64,000 nt of DNA from Dermatophilus congolensis (GCA_030538115.1 JAUNUP010000015.1:891-64890), one strand, 5' to 3'; positions 15,965 through 25,984 are shown, counted from the first letter of the stretch. The notes: a model not told the origin generated them from the sequence alone. A program made the numbers and translations.

Positions 15965-17244
15965 GCACCTTCTCCAATCTCGGAAACGATCTCTACAGCG
16001 GCAAGCGCTCGATCGACTTCGTCGGCAAGCTCAGGACGTGGTCGATCATCTCCGCGATTCTCATGACGATCGTCGTGATCGGTGTGGGCATCCGCGGGTT
16101 CAACATGGGCATCGAGTTCACCGGCGGATCCGACTTCCGGGTCTCCGGAGTCGCGAACGTTGAAAGCTACGACACCAAGGCCCGCGCGGCGGTGGCCGAG
16201 GCATCCGGAGTCGAGGGCGCGCTATCGCAGGTCGTCGGCGGTGACACGGTTCGCGTGCAGACCGAGCGCATGGACGAAGACGCCGTTCGCGGCGTGACCG
16301 CCTCGCTGTCGCAGGCATTCGAGGTGCCGGCGGGCAACGTCTCGTCGTCGGTGATCGGCCCCTCGTGGGGTGAGTCGGTGAGCAAGCAGGCGATCCAGGC
16401 CCTCGTCGTCTTCCTCGTGCTCGTCTCGATCGTGCTCGCCCTGTACTTCAGAACCTGGAAGATGTCGTTCGCGGCGCTCGTGGCACTGGCGCACGACATC
16501 ATCCTCACGGTCGGCGTCTACTCTCTCGCCGGCTTCGAGATCACGCCCGCCTCGGCCATCGGGTTCTTGACGATCCTCGGTTACTCGCTCTACGACACCG
16601 TCGTCGTGTTCGACAAGGTGCGCGAAAACACCGACGAGGCCATCGCGACGCATCGACAGACCTTCGCCGAGGCTGCCAACCTCGCCGTGAACCAGACCCT
16701 GATCCGCTCGATCAACACCACGGTGGTGGCGATCCTGCCGGTCGCAGCGGTTCTCGTCGTCGGCCTCGTGCTGATCGGCCCGGGCACGCTTCTCGACCTG
16801 TCTCTGTCGCTGTTCATCGGTATCGCGCTGGGCAACTACAGCTCGCTGTTCATCGCGACGCCCCTGTACGTGTGGATGCGCCGCAACGAGCCAGAGATGG
16901 TCGAGTTGGCCGAGAACGTTGCAGAGCGCAAGCGTCGGCTTGCGGAGGCGGGGCACCCTGTCGACGCGCGCGGCCTGCCGACCGGCATCAAGCGTCGGGT
17001 TCCCTCGTGGGACGCCGCTACTCACACTCCGGGAGGCGCCCCAGACGGGGCCGCCTCCTCGGGAGACGCAGTCGATGCAACCGGCACGGTCGATGCCGTC
17101 GATCCAGTCGATGTCGCGAACGATGCCGAGATGGTCGGCATGGGCGCAGCCCGCCGTACGGCAACGGGCCGGCCGATCCACCCGTCGATGCTTCCGCCCG
17201 ACGAGCCTTCGGGTCGCCGGGGTCGTCGCCGAAAGAACGAGTAG
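15961..17244 (+). CDS. secF: Protein translocase subunit SecF
   Basis: A 427-residue partner of SecD with six predicted helices. FNMGIEFTGGSDFRV is the SecF counterpart of the SecD D1 motif, and FLTILGYSLYDTVVVFDKVRENT is the conserved fourth-helix segment with the proton-path Asp. The cytoplasmic tail is about 110 residues long, acidic in the middle (DAVDATGTVDAVDPVDVAND) and strongly basic at the end (GRRGRRRKNE), longer than in E. coli. The four-base overlap with secD implies coupled translation. Confidence 0.94.
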   Translation: MSTFSNLGNDLYSGKRSIDFVGKLRTWSIISAILMTIVVIGVGIRGFNMGIEFTGGSDFRVSGVANVESYDTKARAAVAEASGVEGALSQVVGGDTVRVQTERMDEDAVRGVTASLSQAFEVPAGNVSSSVIGPSWGESVSKQAIQALVVFLVLVSIVLALYFRTWKMSFAALVALAHDIILTVGVYSLAGFEITPASAIGFLTILGYSLYDTVVVFDKVRENTDEAIATHRQTFAEAANLAVNQTLIRSINTTVVAILPVAAVLVVGLVLIGPGTLLDLSLSLFIGIALGNYSSLFIATPLYVWMRRNEPEMVELAENVAERKRRLAEAGHPVDARGLPTGIKRRVPSWDAATHTPGGAPDGAASSGDAVDATGTVDAVDPVDVANDAEMVGMGAARRTATGRPIHPSMLPPDEPSGRRGRRRKNE

Positions 17245-17295
17245 CGCGCTCGTCACGATCCGGGCGCTCGGGGTCGGCGTGGGCGATCGATGGCC

Positions 17296-17301
17296 TAGGC
17301 T
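17296..17301 (+). promoter_or_regulatory. -10 box TAGGCT for apt (leaderless)
   Basis: TAGGCT is six bases before the GTG start of apt; no Shine-Dalgarno sequence lies between them. Confidence 0.5.
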
Positions 17302-17307
17302 TCGGCC

Positions 17308-17838
17308 GTGACCCGCAACGATCTGGCCGAACTCGTCGCCTCCAGGCTCGCCGATGTGCAGGACTTTCCGAAGCCGGGAGTGCTGTTCAAGGACTTCACG
17401 CCCCTCCTGGCAGACCCGGCGGCGCTGCAGGCCGTGGTCGATGACGTGGTCGAGCGTTTCGGAGGCAGGGTCGACGCGGTCGCGGGTATCGAGGCCCGCG
17501 GCTTCATGATCGGTGCCGCGGCGGCTCTTGCTCTCGGCGTCGGTTTCGTGCCGATCCGCAAGGCGGGCAAGCTGCCGAGGGCGACATTCGCGCAGTCGTA
17601 CGCGCTGGAGTACGGCACCGCCACAATCGAGATGCACTGCGACGCCGTCGGAGAGGGCGATCGCGTTCTCGTGATGGACGACGTTCTCGCCACCGGCGGC
17701 ACCGCCGTCGCCGCCTGCAAACTCGTCGAGGCGGCCGGAGCGAGCGTCGTCGCTGTCGACACCGTGGTCGAGATTCCCGCGCTCGGCGGAAGCATCAAGC
17801 TCGAGGGCTACGAGCTGCACACACTGCTCAAGGTCTGA
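17308..17838 (+). CDS. apt: Adenine phosphoribosyltransferase
   Basis: A 176-residue type I phosphoribosyltransferase. [14 protein letters not shown] is the PRPP-binding loop with the paired acids, [13 protein letters not shown] is the upstream conserved block, and [17 protein letters not shown] is the APRT-specific N-terminus. It makes AMP from adenine and PRPP (purine salvage). It lies between secF and rel, as in many actinobacteria. The start is GTG, six bases after a TAGGCT -10 box, so expression is probably independent of secF and leaderless. Confidence 0.94.
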   Translation: MTRNDLAELVASRLADVQDFPKPGVLFKDFTPLLADPAALQAVVDDVVERFGGRVDAVAGIEARGFMIGAAAALALGVGFVPIRKAGKLPRATFAQSYALEYGTATIEMHCDAVGEGDRVLVMDDVLATGGTAVAACKLVEAAGASVVAVDTVVEIPALGGSIKLEGYELHTLLKV

Positions 17839-17890
17839 GTTCACCCACGGCCCACCGAGTGCCGTAAGCCGTGAGCTTGCGCCCGCCTCC

Positions 17891-17896
17891 TACACT
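17891..17896 (+). promoter_or_regulatory. -10 box TACACT for rel (leaderless)
   Basis: TACACT is six bases before the ATG of rel, in the 64-base apt-rel gap, which has no Shine-Dalgarno sequence. Confidence 0.5.
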
Positions 17897-17902
17897 TGGT
17901 GC

Positions 17903-20209
17903 ATGAGCGACACGACGCAGGACGCCAAAGTCTCCGAGGAGACGGTGCCTGTCGCGTCGACATCGTCCGCCGGAGGATGGATGCGGGCGCGCCTGGCACG
18001 CTGGAGCGCTCCCAAGCACCACACGAATCCGGCCATCGAGCCGCTGATCCGCACGGTCAAAGCCACCCACCCCAAAGAAGACACGACGATCATCGAGCGT
18101 GCCTACGAGGTGGCCGAGCGGGTGCACGAGGGGCAGTACCGCAAGAACGGCGACCCGTACATCACCCACCCGATCGCGGTCGCGACGATTCTCGCCGAAT
18201 TGGGCATGACCAGCACCACCCTCGCGGCGGCGCTGCTGCACGACACGGTCGAAGACACCGACTACAGTCTCGACGCCTGCCGGGCCGATTTCGGTGACGA
18301 GATCGCGATGCTGGTCGACGGTGTCACGAAGCTCGACAAGGTGACGTACGGCGACGCCGCGAAGGCCGAGACCGTTCGCAAGATGGTCATCGCGATGGCC
18401 CGCGACATCCGGGTGCTCGTGATCAAGCTCGGCGACCGACTGCACAACGCCCGCACCTGGAAGTATGTGACGCGCGAGAAGGCCGAGCCCAAGGCCAAGG
18501 AGACGCTCGAGATCTACGCGCCGCTGGCCCACCGCCTCGGCATGAACACGATCAAGTGGGAGCTCGAAGACCTCTCGTTCGCGACGCTCTACCCCAAGGT
18601 CTACGACGAGATCGTCAGCATGGTCAGCGACCGTGCGCCGGCGCGCGAGGAGTATCTGGCGGGCGTGAAGGCCCAGGTCTCCGAAGATCTGCGGGAGGCG
18701 CAGATCAGTGCGGTGGTGACCGGGCGGCCCAAGCACTACTACTCCGTGTACCAGAAGATGATCGTGCGGGGCCGCGACTTCGACGAGATCTACGACCTGG
18801 TCGCGGTGCGGGTGCTGGTCGACACGATCCGCGACTGCTACGCGGCTGTCGGTGCGGTGCACGCGCGGTGGCGGCCCATGCCGGGCCGGTTCAAGGACTA
18901 CATCGCGATGCCCAAGTTCAACATGTACCAGTCGCTGCACACGACGGTCGTGGGGCCCGAGGGCAAGCCGGTCGAGATCCAGATCCGCACGCACATGATG
19001 CACCAGCGCGCCGAGTACGGCGTCGCGGCGCACTGGAAGTACAAAGACGGCGGCGGAGGCGGCAACCGCACCGGCGGCGACGAAGGCCAGAACGACATGG
19101 CCTGGCTGCGGCAATTGCTCGACTGGCAGAAGGAGACGAGCGACCCGGGGGAGTTTCTCGATTCCCTGCGGTTCGAGATCAACTCCCGCGAGGTCTACGT
19201 GTTCACGCCCAAGGGGCAGGTCGTCGACCTGCCGCTCGGGTCCACTCCCGTCGACTTCGCCTACGCCGTGCACACGGAGGTCGGGCACCACTGCATCGGT
19301 GCCCGCGTCAACGGACGGCTCGTGCCGCTCGAGAGCCGGCTCGAGAACGGCGACCTCGTCGAGGTGCTCACCAGCAAGGTCGACGGCGCAGGTCCGTCGC
19401 GTGACTGGCTGACGTTCGTCAAGAGCCCCCGTGCCCGCAACAAGATCCGCGCCTGGTTCAGCAAGGAGCGCCGCGAAGAGGCGGTCGAGAAGGGCAAAGA
19501 CGAGATCACCAAGGCGATGCGCAAGCGGCACCTGCCGATGCAACGCCTCATGACCGCCGACATGCTCACGTCGATCGCTGCCGCGCTGCGCTACACCGAC
19601 ATCAGTGCGCTCTACGCCGCCGTGGGCGAGCACAACATCTCGGCCGAGAGCGTGGTCGAGCGCATCGTCAAGGCCCACGGAGGCGAAGAGGGCGCTACCG
19701 AGGACATGGCCGAGGCCACCATCCCCGGTGTGAACCGCGGGCGGGCGCGCACGGCGACCTCCGACTCGGGCGTCAACGTCGTCGGCACCACCGACGTGTG
19801 GACGAAGCTGGCCAAGTGCTGCAACCCCGTGCCCGGTGATCAGATCCTGGGGTTCGTCACGCGCGGCAAGGGCATCTCGGTGCACCGCCGCGACTGCACC
19901 AACGCCGACTCATTGCTCGCCAAGCCCGAACTGATCCGCGAGGTCGAATGGGCTCCCACCGCGGGCAGTATGTTCCGGGTGCAGATCGAGGTGCAGGCCC
20001 TCGACCGGCACGGACTCCTCTCCGACATCACGCGGGTGCTCACCGACCACCACGTCAACATCATCGAAGGCAGCATGAAGACGAACCGCGACCGCGTCGC
20101 GAGTTCGAAGTTCACGTTCGAGATGGGCGATCCGAGCCACCTCGACTACGTCATCCGCAACGTCCGCCGCATCGACGGAGTCTTCGACGTCCGCAGAGCC
20201 AACGGCTGA
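17903..20209 (+). CDS. rel: Bifunctional (p)ppGpp synthetase/hydrolase Rel
   Basis: A 768-residue RelA/SpoT homologue with all domains. The HD hydrolase shows [12 protein letters not shown] (HDXXED); the synthetase shows [13 protein letters not shown] and [20 protein letters not shown] is near residues 430-490 ([20 protein letters not shown]), then a conserved [17 protein letters not shown] region and a C-terminal ACT domain ([20 protein letters not shown]). The intact HD centre plus a basic RXRD-type synthetase loop suggest a bifunctional enzyme, the single Rel of most actinobacteria. It controls the stringent response at the ribosome. Expression is probably leaderless. Confidence 0.95.
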   Translation: MSDTTQDAKVSEETVPVASTSSAGGWMRARLARWSAPKHHTNPAIEPLIRTVKATHPKEDTTIIERAYEVAERVHEGQYRKNGDPYITHPIAVATILAELGMTSTTLAAALLHDTVEDTDYSLDACRADFGDEIAMLVDGVTKLDKVTYGDAAKAETVRKMVIAMARDIRVLVIKLGDRLHNARTWKYVTREKAEPKAKETLEIYAPLAHRLGMNTIKWELEDLSFATLYPKVYDEIVSMVSDRAPAREEYLAGVKAQVSEDLREAQISAVVTGRPKHYYSVYQKMIVRGRDFDEIYDLVAVRVLVDTIRDCYAAVGAVHARWRPMPGRFKDYIAMPKFNMYQSLHTTVVGPEGKPVEIQIRTHMMHQRAEYGVAAHWKYKDGGGGGNRTGGDEGQNDMAWLRQLLDWQKETSDPGEFLDSLRFEINSREVYVFTPKGQVVDLPLGSTPVDFAYAVHTEVGHHCIGARVNGRLVPLESRLENGDLVEVLTSKVDGAGPSRDWLTFVKSPRARNKIRAWFSKERREEAVEKGKDEITKAMRKRHLPMQRLMTADMLTSIAAALRYTDISALYAAVGEHNISAESVVERIVKAHGGEEGATEDMAEATIPGVNRGRARTATSDSGVNVVGTTDVWTKLAKCCNPVPGDQILGFVTRGKGISVHRRDCTNADSLLAKPELIREVEWAPTAGSMFRVQIEVQALDRHGLLSDITRVLTDHHVNIIEGSMKTNRDRVASSKFTFEMGDPSHLDYVIRNVRRIDGVFDVRRANG

Positions 20210-20247
20210 CAAATCCCGGACGCGACGGGTCCCCTAACTTCTGCTCG

Positions 20248-20317
20248 CAGAACTTAAGCGACGGGAACATAGTTTCTAAACTGCGCCCTGTCGCCTAACT
20301 TCTGCTAGCAGCAGTTA
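20248..20317. repeat. Dispersed palindromic element, copy B
   Basis: Second copy of the element at 4194-4263, in the same orientation, again between two convergent genes (rel and the DUF349 gene). The 37-base core (20258-20294) differs from copy A at four positions and the following palindrome (20296-20317) at one. An imperfect version of the same palindrome also stands to its left at 20235-20256, so this copy is flanked by palindromes on both sides. Confidence 0.75.
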
Positions 20318-20330
20318 GGCGACAGGGCGC
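20283..20330. terminator. 48-bp near-perfect palindrome
   Basis: The two 24-base halves pair with a single mismatch (23 of 24), centred on the TAGCA region of repeat copy B. With no loop longer than the minimum, it should form a very stable RNA hairpin and could also extrude as a cruciform. A bidirectional terminator between rel and the minus-strand gene is the simplest role. Confidence 0.75.
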
Positions 20331-20354
20331 TTCGTGGTCTGGACTCGCGAGTGG

Positions 20355-22025
20355 TCAGTTGCCGAATTCGGCCAGGCCTGCTTGGGCCTGCTTGAGCCAG
20401 GCCTCGCGGGCCTCCAGGGCCTCCTTGGCCTTGGCGACCTTCGCCGCGTCACCCGAGGCCTCGGCCTTAGCGAGGGCCTTGCGGTACTTCTCCAGCTGCT
20501 TCTCGGCTTGCTCCGCCAAGCTCGCGGCACGCGCGGCGACCTCGGGGTTCGTTGCGGCCCAACGACGGTCGCCCGCGTCACGCACGGCGGCCTCGACACG
20601 GCGCATGCCGCGCTCGATACGGTCCATGTCGCCGCGGGGCACCTTGCCGGCCGCGTCCCACTTGTCCTGGATGACGCGCAGCGCCGCCTTGGCCCGCTCC
20701 ACGTCCTTGATCGGCAGCAGCTTCTCGGCCTCGGCCAGCAGCTGCTCCTTGACGACGAGGTTCTCCTTGAACTCGGCGTTCTCGGCCGCGACGACTGAGT
20801 CCTTCGCCGAGAAGAACGAGTCCTGAGCAGCCTTGAACCGCTTCCACAGAGCATCGTCGTCAGAGCGGGAGGCGCGGCCGCTCTGACGCCACTGGTCCAT
20901 GAGGCGCTTGTACGCACCCGCGGTGGCGCCCCAGTCGGTGCTGGTGGCGAGCTTCTCGGCCTCGGCGACCAGTTCTTCCTTGGCGGCCTTGGCCGCGGCC
21001 TGAGTCTGGCCGAGCTGCGCGAAGTGCACGCGGCGCATCTTGTCGAACGAGTTACGCGACGAGCTCAGCCGGTGCCACAGCGCCTGCTCGGTCTCGCGGT
21101 CGATCTTCGTGCCCTGTCGCTGCGCGGCCTTCCACTCGTCCAGCAGTTCGCGCATGCGGTTGCTGCTGCTCTTCCACTGGATCTTGTTCTCGGGCTGGCC
21201 TGCGATCGTCTCGGCCTCGGCGACGATCTTCTCGCGCGCTTCGATCGCCTCGGCACGGGCCGCGGCGCGCTGTTCGGTCTCGACCGCACGACGCGCCTCC
21301 ACGGCGGTGGCGATCGTCTCGATCTTGTTGTCGAGCGCGACAAGGTCACCCACGGCCCGCAGGTCCTTCGCGGCCGTGCGCAGGTGGGTGAGGCCGTCGG
21401 AGGCGTCCTTCGCCGAGAGGTCGGTCTGCGTCACCCGCTGGTAGAGCAGGTCGGCGACAGCCGCGACCTCGTCGTACTTACGCGCGAAGTAGGCGAGCGC
21501 CTCCTCCGAGCTCGCGCCGGGGTACGAGCCCACCTCACGCTCGCCCTCGGGGGTGCGCACGTAGACCGTGCCGTTCTCGTCGACACGACCGAACGCCGCA
21601 GAGGCGCTGGGCGTGCTCGGCACCGCGGGAACGGCGGGAGCTACAGCGGCGGCGGCAGGAGCCACGGAAGCCGGGGTGGCGGGGGCAGGCGGGGCCGGGG
21701 TCGGCGCGACGGCCGCGTCTGCAGCAGGCTCGCCGGCAGTTGCCGCGGGGGCTTCGACCGGCGCGGGCGCGTCGTCGCTCTGCACGCTCGCCTCGGCAGG
21801 CTCGTCAGCCGGAGCCGCCGCGTCGGCGGGAGCATCGTCTGCGGCCGCGGCCTGAGCCTCGTCGGTGGGTTCCACCGCCGCCTCGGCCTCTACCGGGTTA
21901 CCTGTGCCCTCTGCGACAACCCCGCTATCAGCGGTTTCGGTGCTCGCAGGACCCTGCGTGTTCTCGGGGTTCTCAGCCTGCTCGGGAGCAGCAGTGGCGT
22001 TCAGGTCGGCGTTGTTCTCGGTCAC
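20355..22025 (-). CDS. DUF349 coiled-coil protein
   Basis: A 556-residue protein in two parts. The first 190 or so residues are Ala/Pro/Glu-rich and disordered; the rest is made of repeated helical DUF349 units with the recurring pattern W-x-x-A/S-x-R (for example IQWKSSSNRMRELLDEWK, TDWGATAGAYKRLMDQWRQS, DDALWKRFKAAQDSFF, RRWAATNPEV). The function of the family is not established. GTG 22025 was taken as start because a GAAGAGG lies upstream and the earlier in-frame codons look non-coding. It is convergent with rel; the same neighbourhood is common in actinobacteria. Confidence 0.82.
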   Translation of the reverse strand: MTENNADLNATAAPEQAENPENTQGPASTETADSGVVAEGTGNPVEAEAAVEPTDEAQAAAADDAPADAAAPADEPAEASVQSDDAPAPVEAPAATAGEPAADAAVAPTPAPPAPATPASVAPAAAAVAPAVPAVPSTPSASAAFGRVDENGTVYVRTPEGEREVGSYPGASSEEALAYFARKYDEVAAVADLLYQRVTQTDLSAKDASDGLTHLRTAAKDLRAVGDLVALDNKIETIATAVEARRAVETEQRAAARAEAIEAREKIVAEAETIAGQPENKIQWKSSSNRMRELLDEWKAAQRQGTKIDRETEQALWHRLSSSRNSFDKMRRVHFAQLGQTQAAAKAAKEELVAEAEKLATSTDWGATAGAYKRLMDQWRQSGRASRSDDDALWKRFKAAQDSFFSAKDSVVAAENAEFKENLVVKEQLLAEAEKLLPIKDVERAKAALRVIQDKWDAAGKVPRGDMDRIERGMRRVEAAVRDAGDRRWAATNPEVAARAASLAEQAEKQLEKYRKALAKAEASGDAAKVAKAKEALEAREAWLKQAQAGLAEFGN

Positions 22026-22320
22026 GGCAGTGGCCTCTTCTTCGTGGACACCGGCGCGGGGCGCGTCGGTTCGATGAATGCGTCCCCACCACGATACGTG
22101 CCCGCCCCCAAGACAGAACAACGCCTGCGCCGCAACGATGGCCCGGAGACTCGTGCGAGGGCTGCACACTCGTCACCCGACGCCGCTCCACGTCCACCCG
22201 CCACCCCGGTCGTGACGCGGACCGTTCTGCGGCGTGCCCCCTACTCGCCACGATGATCCATCGGGTGAGTGCCGGGGCGTTCACCGATGTCGCGGCGGAC
22301 GCGGACCGACAAGACTCGAT

Positions 22321-23784
22321 GTGGTGATACGACGCACAGCAGCAGCCCTCATGTCGCTCTCGGTCATGGCCGCCTGCGCTCAGGCTCCGACATCCGACAG
22401 CGTCACCGATTCGCGATCGAGCACCCAGTCTGCGGTTCCGACCGCACTCACCTGGTCGGCGTGCGCGGACGGGGGTGTCGAGTGCTCCACGGTCGACGTG
22501 CCCGTGGACAGGGGCGACGCCGACGGTCCGCAGATCGGCATCGCGGTGGCCCGCCTCCGGGCCGCGGACGCGCAAGATCGGCGCGGCACGCTGATCGTTC
22601 ACGCAGGCGGCCCGGCCGAGTCGCTGAGCCTCCTCACCGATCCTCGACGTCGTGCCGGCCTAGCGGAGCTATCCCAGTGGTTCGACGTGGTGACCTTCGA
22701 TTCGCGGGGGTACGGCAAGAGTGGCGCTGTCTGCGACCCGCGCCGCGCACCGCCGATCAACCTGCTGGATGCAGCGGAAGACCGAGCGGCACACGCCGAG
22801 GCGCAGCGCCGATACGCCGAGAGTTGCGCGGCCGACAACGAGCCACTGACCAGGCACGCCGACTCGGTCGCGGTCGCCGACGACATCGACGACATCCGGG
22901 TGGCGCTGGGGGAGAGCGAGATCGCCTTCTTCGGCAACTCGTACGCCACGGTGTTCGCCCAGGCCTACGCCGCGCGGCACGGTGAGCATCTGAGCGCTCT
23001 CTACCTCGACAGCGTCGTCGACCACAGCCGGGTCGACGCGGTGTCGCCGGCACTGGCATCCGACGCGCTCCTGACCCGATTCCGCGACCGGTGCCAAGAG
23101 CTGCCCGACTGCGCTCCGCAAGGCGAAGACGTGCTAGCCCTCTGGGATTCGATGGTGGCCGCTGCGCCCGTTCCTGTGGCCAGCCAGGAGCCGTTGAGCC
23201 AGGCCGAGATCCGGTCGGCGTCGCCTGTTCTCGCTGAGCTGGCACCCGTGCCGTTCGCCGCAGCCGTCCGCTCCGCCCACGAAGGCGACGGGCGTGCGCT
23301 CGCAACGATGATCCGTGCGGCGCGTGACGCTCCGGCAGTCGATGCGGGGCAGTTGACGAACTGTGCCGACTTTCCGGCACCCGATGCCGCCGAGTTGAAG
23401 CGCGCGGCGAAGGCGGCCCCGCGTTCGGGGTCGGCGAGGGTGCTCGAGACATGGCGTTGCGGTGGGTGGCCGCTGCCCGTCACGAATCCGCCGGCCGAGG
23501 TGTCGATGACGCACGCGCCGCCTGCTCTGCTCGTCAACAGCACACTCGATCCGGCGACGCACCTCACGGGCGCGCAGCGTGTGCGCGACCGAATCCCTGG
23601 GAGCCGACTGCTGGACGTCACCGGGCTGACTCACGCCGTCTATCTGGGCCAGCTGGACAACCGCTGCGTCCGCGACGCCGTGCATCGGTACCTTCTCGAC
23701 GGAGTCCTGCCCGAGGCCGGGGCGACGTGCGAAGCGCAGACGCTCGCAGCGAGGCCGAGCGAGGCCCCGATCCCGACGGAATAG
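22321..23784 (+). CDS. Secreted TAP-like alpha/beta hydrolase, putative lipoprotein
   Basis: About 487 residues. The N-terminus (VIRRTAAALMSLSVMAAC) is a signal peptide ending in a lipobox-like MAAC, so the protein is probably lipid-anchored outside the cell. The hydrolase core shows GTLIVHAGGPAES (oxyanion region), FDVVTFDSRGYGKSG, the nucleophile elbow FFGNSYATVF, and a C-terminal TAP-like region with LLVNSTLDPATH (Asp) and GLTHAVYL (His). Relatives are Streptomyces tripeptidyl aminopeptidases (SlpD/SlpE). The elbow is GNSYA instead of GXSXG. Start may be GTG 22321 or 22324. The 295-base gap upstream shows nothing else clear. Confidence 0.78.
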   Translation: MVIRRTAAALMSLSVMAACAQAPTSDSVTDSRSSTQSAVPTALTWSACADGGVECSTVDVPVDRGDADGPQIGIAVARLRAADAQDRRGTLIVHAGGPAESLSLLTDPRRRAGLAELSQWFDVVTFDSRGYGKSGAVCDPRRAPPINLLDAAEDRAAHAEAQRRYAESCAADNEPLTRHADSVAVADDIDDIRVALGESEIAFFGNSYATVFAQAYAARHGEHLSALYLDSVVDHSRVDAVSPALASDALLTRFRDRCQELPDCAPQGEDVLALWDSMVAAAPVPVASQEPLSQAEIRSASPVLAELAPVPFAAAVRSAHEGDGRALATMIRAARDAPAVDAGQLTNCADFPAPDAAELKRAAKAAPRSGSARVLETWRCGGWPLPVTNPPAEVSMTHAPPALLVNSTLDPATHLTGAQRVRDRIPGSRLLDVTGLTHAVYLGQLDNRCVRDAVHRYLLDGVLPEAGATCEAQTLAARPSEAPIPTE

Positions 23785-23875
23785 GTCGAACGCTCCCCAA
23801 CGCAGTCTCGGCCTCGAAAGCCGGCTCAGGCCGTGACCGAACTGCCGGCCGACGTCTGCACGCTGCGGCGACGGC

Positions 23876-23881
23876 TAGGCT
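23876..23881 (+). promoter_or_regulatory. -10 box TAGGCT for the MBL-fold gene (leaderless)
   Basis: TAGGCT lies six bases before the GTG at 23888, the same spacing as at other leaderless candidates in the window. Confidence 0.5.
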
Positions 23882-23887
23882 TGCGGG

Positions 23888-24589
23888 GTGTTCGTCATCG
23901 GGTTTCCGGCAGCCGCCTTCGCCACCAACTGCTTCATCGTCGCGCCAGCGCCCGGTGAGGAGTGCTTGATCGTCGACCCCGGTGTCGGTGTCGTCGACCG
24001 GCTACGTGAGGTGTTGAAGGAGCATCGACTCCGCCCCGCCGCCGTGCTGCTCACCCACGGTCACCTCGACCACGTGTACTCGATCACCCCGGTGTGTCAG
24101 TCGCACAACGTGGCCGTGCACATCCACGACGACGACCGGTATCGCCTCCACGACCCGATCGGGATGATGGACCCAGCGCTCAAGACGATGCTCGAGTCGC
24201 AGTTCGGGCCGCTGCCGACGTGGTCGGAGCCCGACGACGTCATCTCGCTGCCCGGAGGCGGTCGCGTCGACATCGCGGGCATCGGTCTCGACGTGCTGCA
24301 CTCTCCGGGGCATACGGAGGGATCTGTGATGTTCAGGGTCGAGGACGTGCCCGACGCGATGGGCCGCGACTCCGGCCTGAACCGCACCCTGTTCGCCGGC
24401 GACGTGCTGTTCAGCGGCGGTATCGGCCGCACAGACCTGGCCGGCGGCTCCGACGACGACATGACAGCGACGCTGCGCGACGTGGTGCTCGGCCAGCAGG
24501 ACGATTCGCTCGTGCTGCCCGGCCACGGGCCCGCCACGACGATCGAGCGCGAACGCCTCACCAACCCCTATCTGCGAGGACTGAAGTAA
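23888..24589 (+). CDS. MBL-fold metallohydrolase (glyoxalase II-like)
   Basis: A 233-residue metallo-beta-lactamase-fold enzyme. LLTHGHLDHVYS is the HXHXDH zinc motif; LHSPGHTEGS, LFAGDVLFSGGIGRTD and LPGHGPATT supply the remaining His and Asp ligands, so both metal sites look intact. The pattern is that of hydroxyacylglutathione hydrolase-like proteins, but the thiol substrate in an actinobacterium is uncertain. It is the equivalent of Mycobacterium Rv2581c, which also precedes hisS. The stop (ending 24589) directly abuts the hisS GTG. Confidence 0.88.
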   Translation: MFVIGFPAAAFATNCFIVAPAPGEECLIVDPGVGVVDRLREVLKEHRLRPAAVLLTHGHLDHVYSITPVCQSHNVAVHIHDDDRYRLHDPIGMMDPALKTMLESQFGPLPTWSEPDDVISLPGGGRVDIAGIGLDVLHSPGHTEGSVMFRVEDVPDAMGRDSGLNRTLFAGDVLFSGGIGRTDLAGGSDDDMTATLRDVVLGQQDDSLVLPGHGPATTIERERLTNPYLRGLK

Positions 24590-25972
24590 GTGAGCTCAAA
24601 GGTGATGCCGCTCAGCGGCTTTCCCGAGTACCTGCCCGCCGATCGGATCATCGAGAAGCACGTTCTCGACGTGATCGCCTCCACCTTCGAGCTGCACGGG
24701 TTCGTCAACATCGAGACGCGCGCGGTGGAGCCGGTGGAACGGCTGCTCGGCAAGGGCGGCGACGCCGACAAGGAGATCTACGGCGTCACGCGGCTCGCGG
24801 CCGACCCGACCGACGCCGAAGAGTCCGACCCGGCCAAGAAGCTCGGCCTGCACTTCGACCTCACCGTGCCGTTCGCGCGGTACGTGCTCGAGAACGCGGG
24901 CAAGCTGACGTTTCCGTTCCGCCGCTACCAGATTCAGAAGGTGTGGCGCGGCGAGCGGCCCCAGGACGGGCGCTACCGCGAGTTCGTGCAGGCCGACATC
25001 GACGTGGTCGGAGCGGGGGAGCTGCCGTTCCACTACGAGGCCGAGCTGCCCCTCGTCATCGCCGACGCCTTCGCGAAGCTGCCGATCGGGCCGTTCCGGA
25101 TCCAGGTGAACAACCGCAAGATCCCCGAGGGCTTCTACCTCGGCCTCGGGCTGGGCGCCGACCAGATCGTCACTGTGCTTCGGATCATCGACAAGCTCGC
25201 CAAGGTCGGCCCTGCCGCGGTGACCGAATTGCTCGTGGAGGCGGGGCTGACGCAGGAGCAGGCCGCGGCCTGCCTCGGGCTCGCCCAGATCAGCAGCACC
25301 GATACGTCGTTCGTGGAGCGGGTGCGCGAGTTGGGCGTCGAACATCCGACGCTCGACGCGGGGCTCTCGGAGTTGGCAGCCGTGGTCGAGTCGGCCGCCG
25401 AGCACGCCCCCGGACTGCTCGCCGCCGACCTGTCAGTGGCCCGCGGCCTCGACTACTACACCGGCACCGTCTACGAGACACAGCTCATCGGGCACGAGTC
25501 GTACGGCTCGATCTGTTCGGGCGGCCGCTACGACTCCCTCGTCTCCGACGGTCGCACCACATACCCGGGCGTCGGCATCTCGATCGGTGTCTCGCGACTC
25601 CTCGCCAAACTCATCGCCGAGCAGCAGGTCGCGGTGAGCCGCCCGACCCCGACGTGCGTGCTGGTCGCGCTCAACGCCGATACCGACCGCACGCGCGCGA
25701 CGGGGGTGGCCCGGCTTCTCCGTTCCCGCGGCATCGCGACGGAGATCGCCCCCAGCGCAGCCAAGTTCGGCAAGCAGATCAAGTACGCCGACCGTCGCGA
25801 CATCCCGTTCGTGTGGTTCCTCGGCACCGGCGGCGACACGTCCGGCCACGGGGGAGCGACGTCCGATTCCGTCAAGGACATCCGCTCCGGCGAGCAGGTG
25901 GAGGCGAGCGCGATGTCGTGGGAGCCCCCGGTCGCCGACCTGCGTCCGGTGGTCTCTGCGACTCAGAGCTGA
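24590..25972 (+). CDS. hisS: Histidine-tRNA ligase
   Basis: A 460-residue class II synthetase. Motif 2 is FPFRRYQIQKVWRGERPQDG; the histidine-specific blocks are SVARGLDYYTGTVYE and SICSGGRYDSLV; motif 3 is GVGISIGVSRL; a C-terminal anticodon-binding domain begins near residue 355. It charges tRNA-His. The sequence belongs to the longer HisRS branch with FPEYLPADRIIEKHVLD near the N-terminus. The GTG start abuts the previous stop, so it is cotranscribed with the MBL gene. The last 40 residues (from VWFLGTGGDT) are Gly/Ser-rich and look variable. Confidence 0.95.
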   Translation: MSSKVMPLSGFPEYLPADRIIEKHVLDVIASTFELHGFVNIETRAVEPVERLLGKGGDADKEIYGVTRLAADPTDAEESDPAKKLGLHFDLTVPFARYVLENAGKLTFPFRRYQIQKVWRGERPQDGRYREFVQADIDVVGAGELPFHYEAELPLVIADAFAKLPIGPFRIQVNNRKIPEGFYLGLGLGADQIVTVLRIIDKLAKVGPAAVTELLVEAGLTQEQAAACLGLAQISSTDTSFVERVRELGVEHPTLDAGLSELAAVVESAAEHAPGLLAADLSVARGLDYYTGTVYETQLIGHESYGSICSGGRYDSLVSDGRTTYPGVGISIGVSRLLAKLIAEQQVAVSRPTPTCVLVALNADTDRTRATGVARLLRSRGIATEIAPSAAKFGKQIKYADRRDIPFVWFLGTGGDTSGHGGATSDSVKDIRSGEQVEASAMSWEPPVADLRPVVSATQS

Positions 25973-25984
25973 CGCGGGGCTGGT

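Noticed and set aside
17828..19885. A 685-codon minus-strand frame opposite rel
   Set aside because: Composition is typical of an antisense shadow (His, Arg, Asp, Val), while rel has every expected domain.
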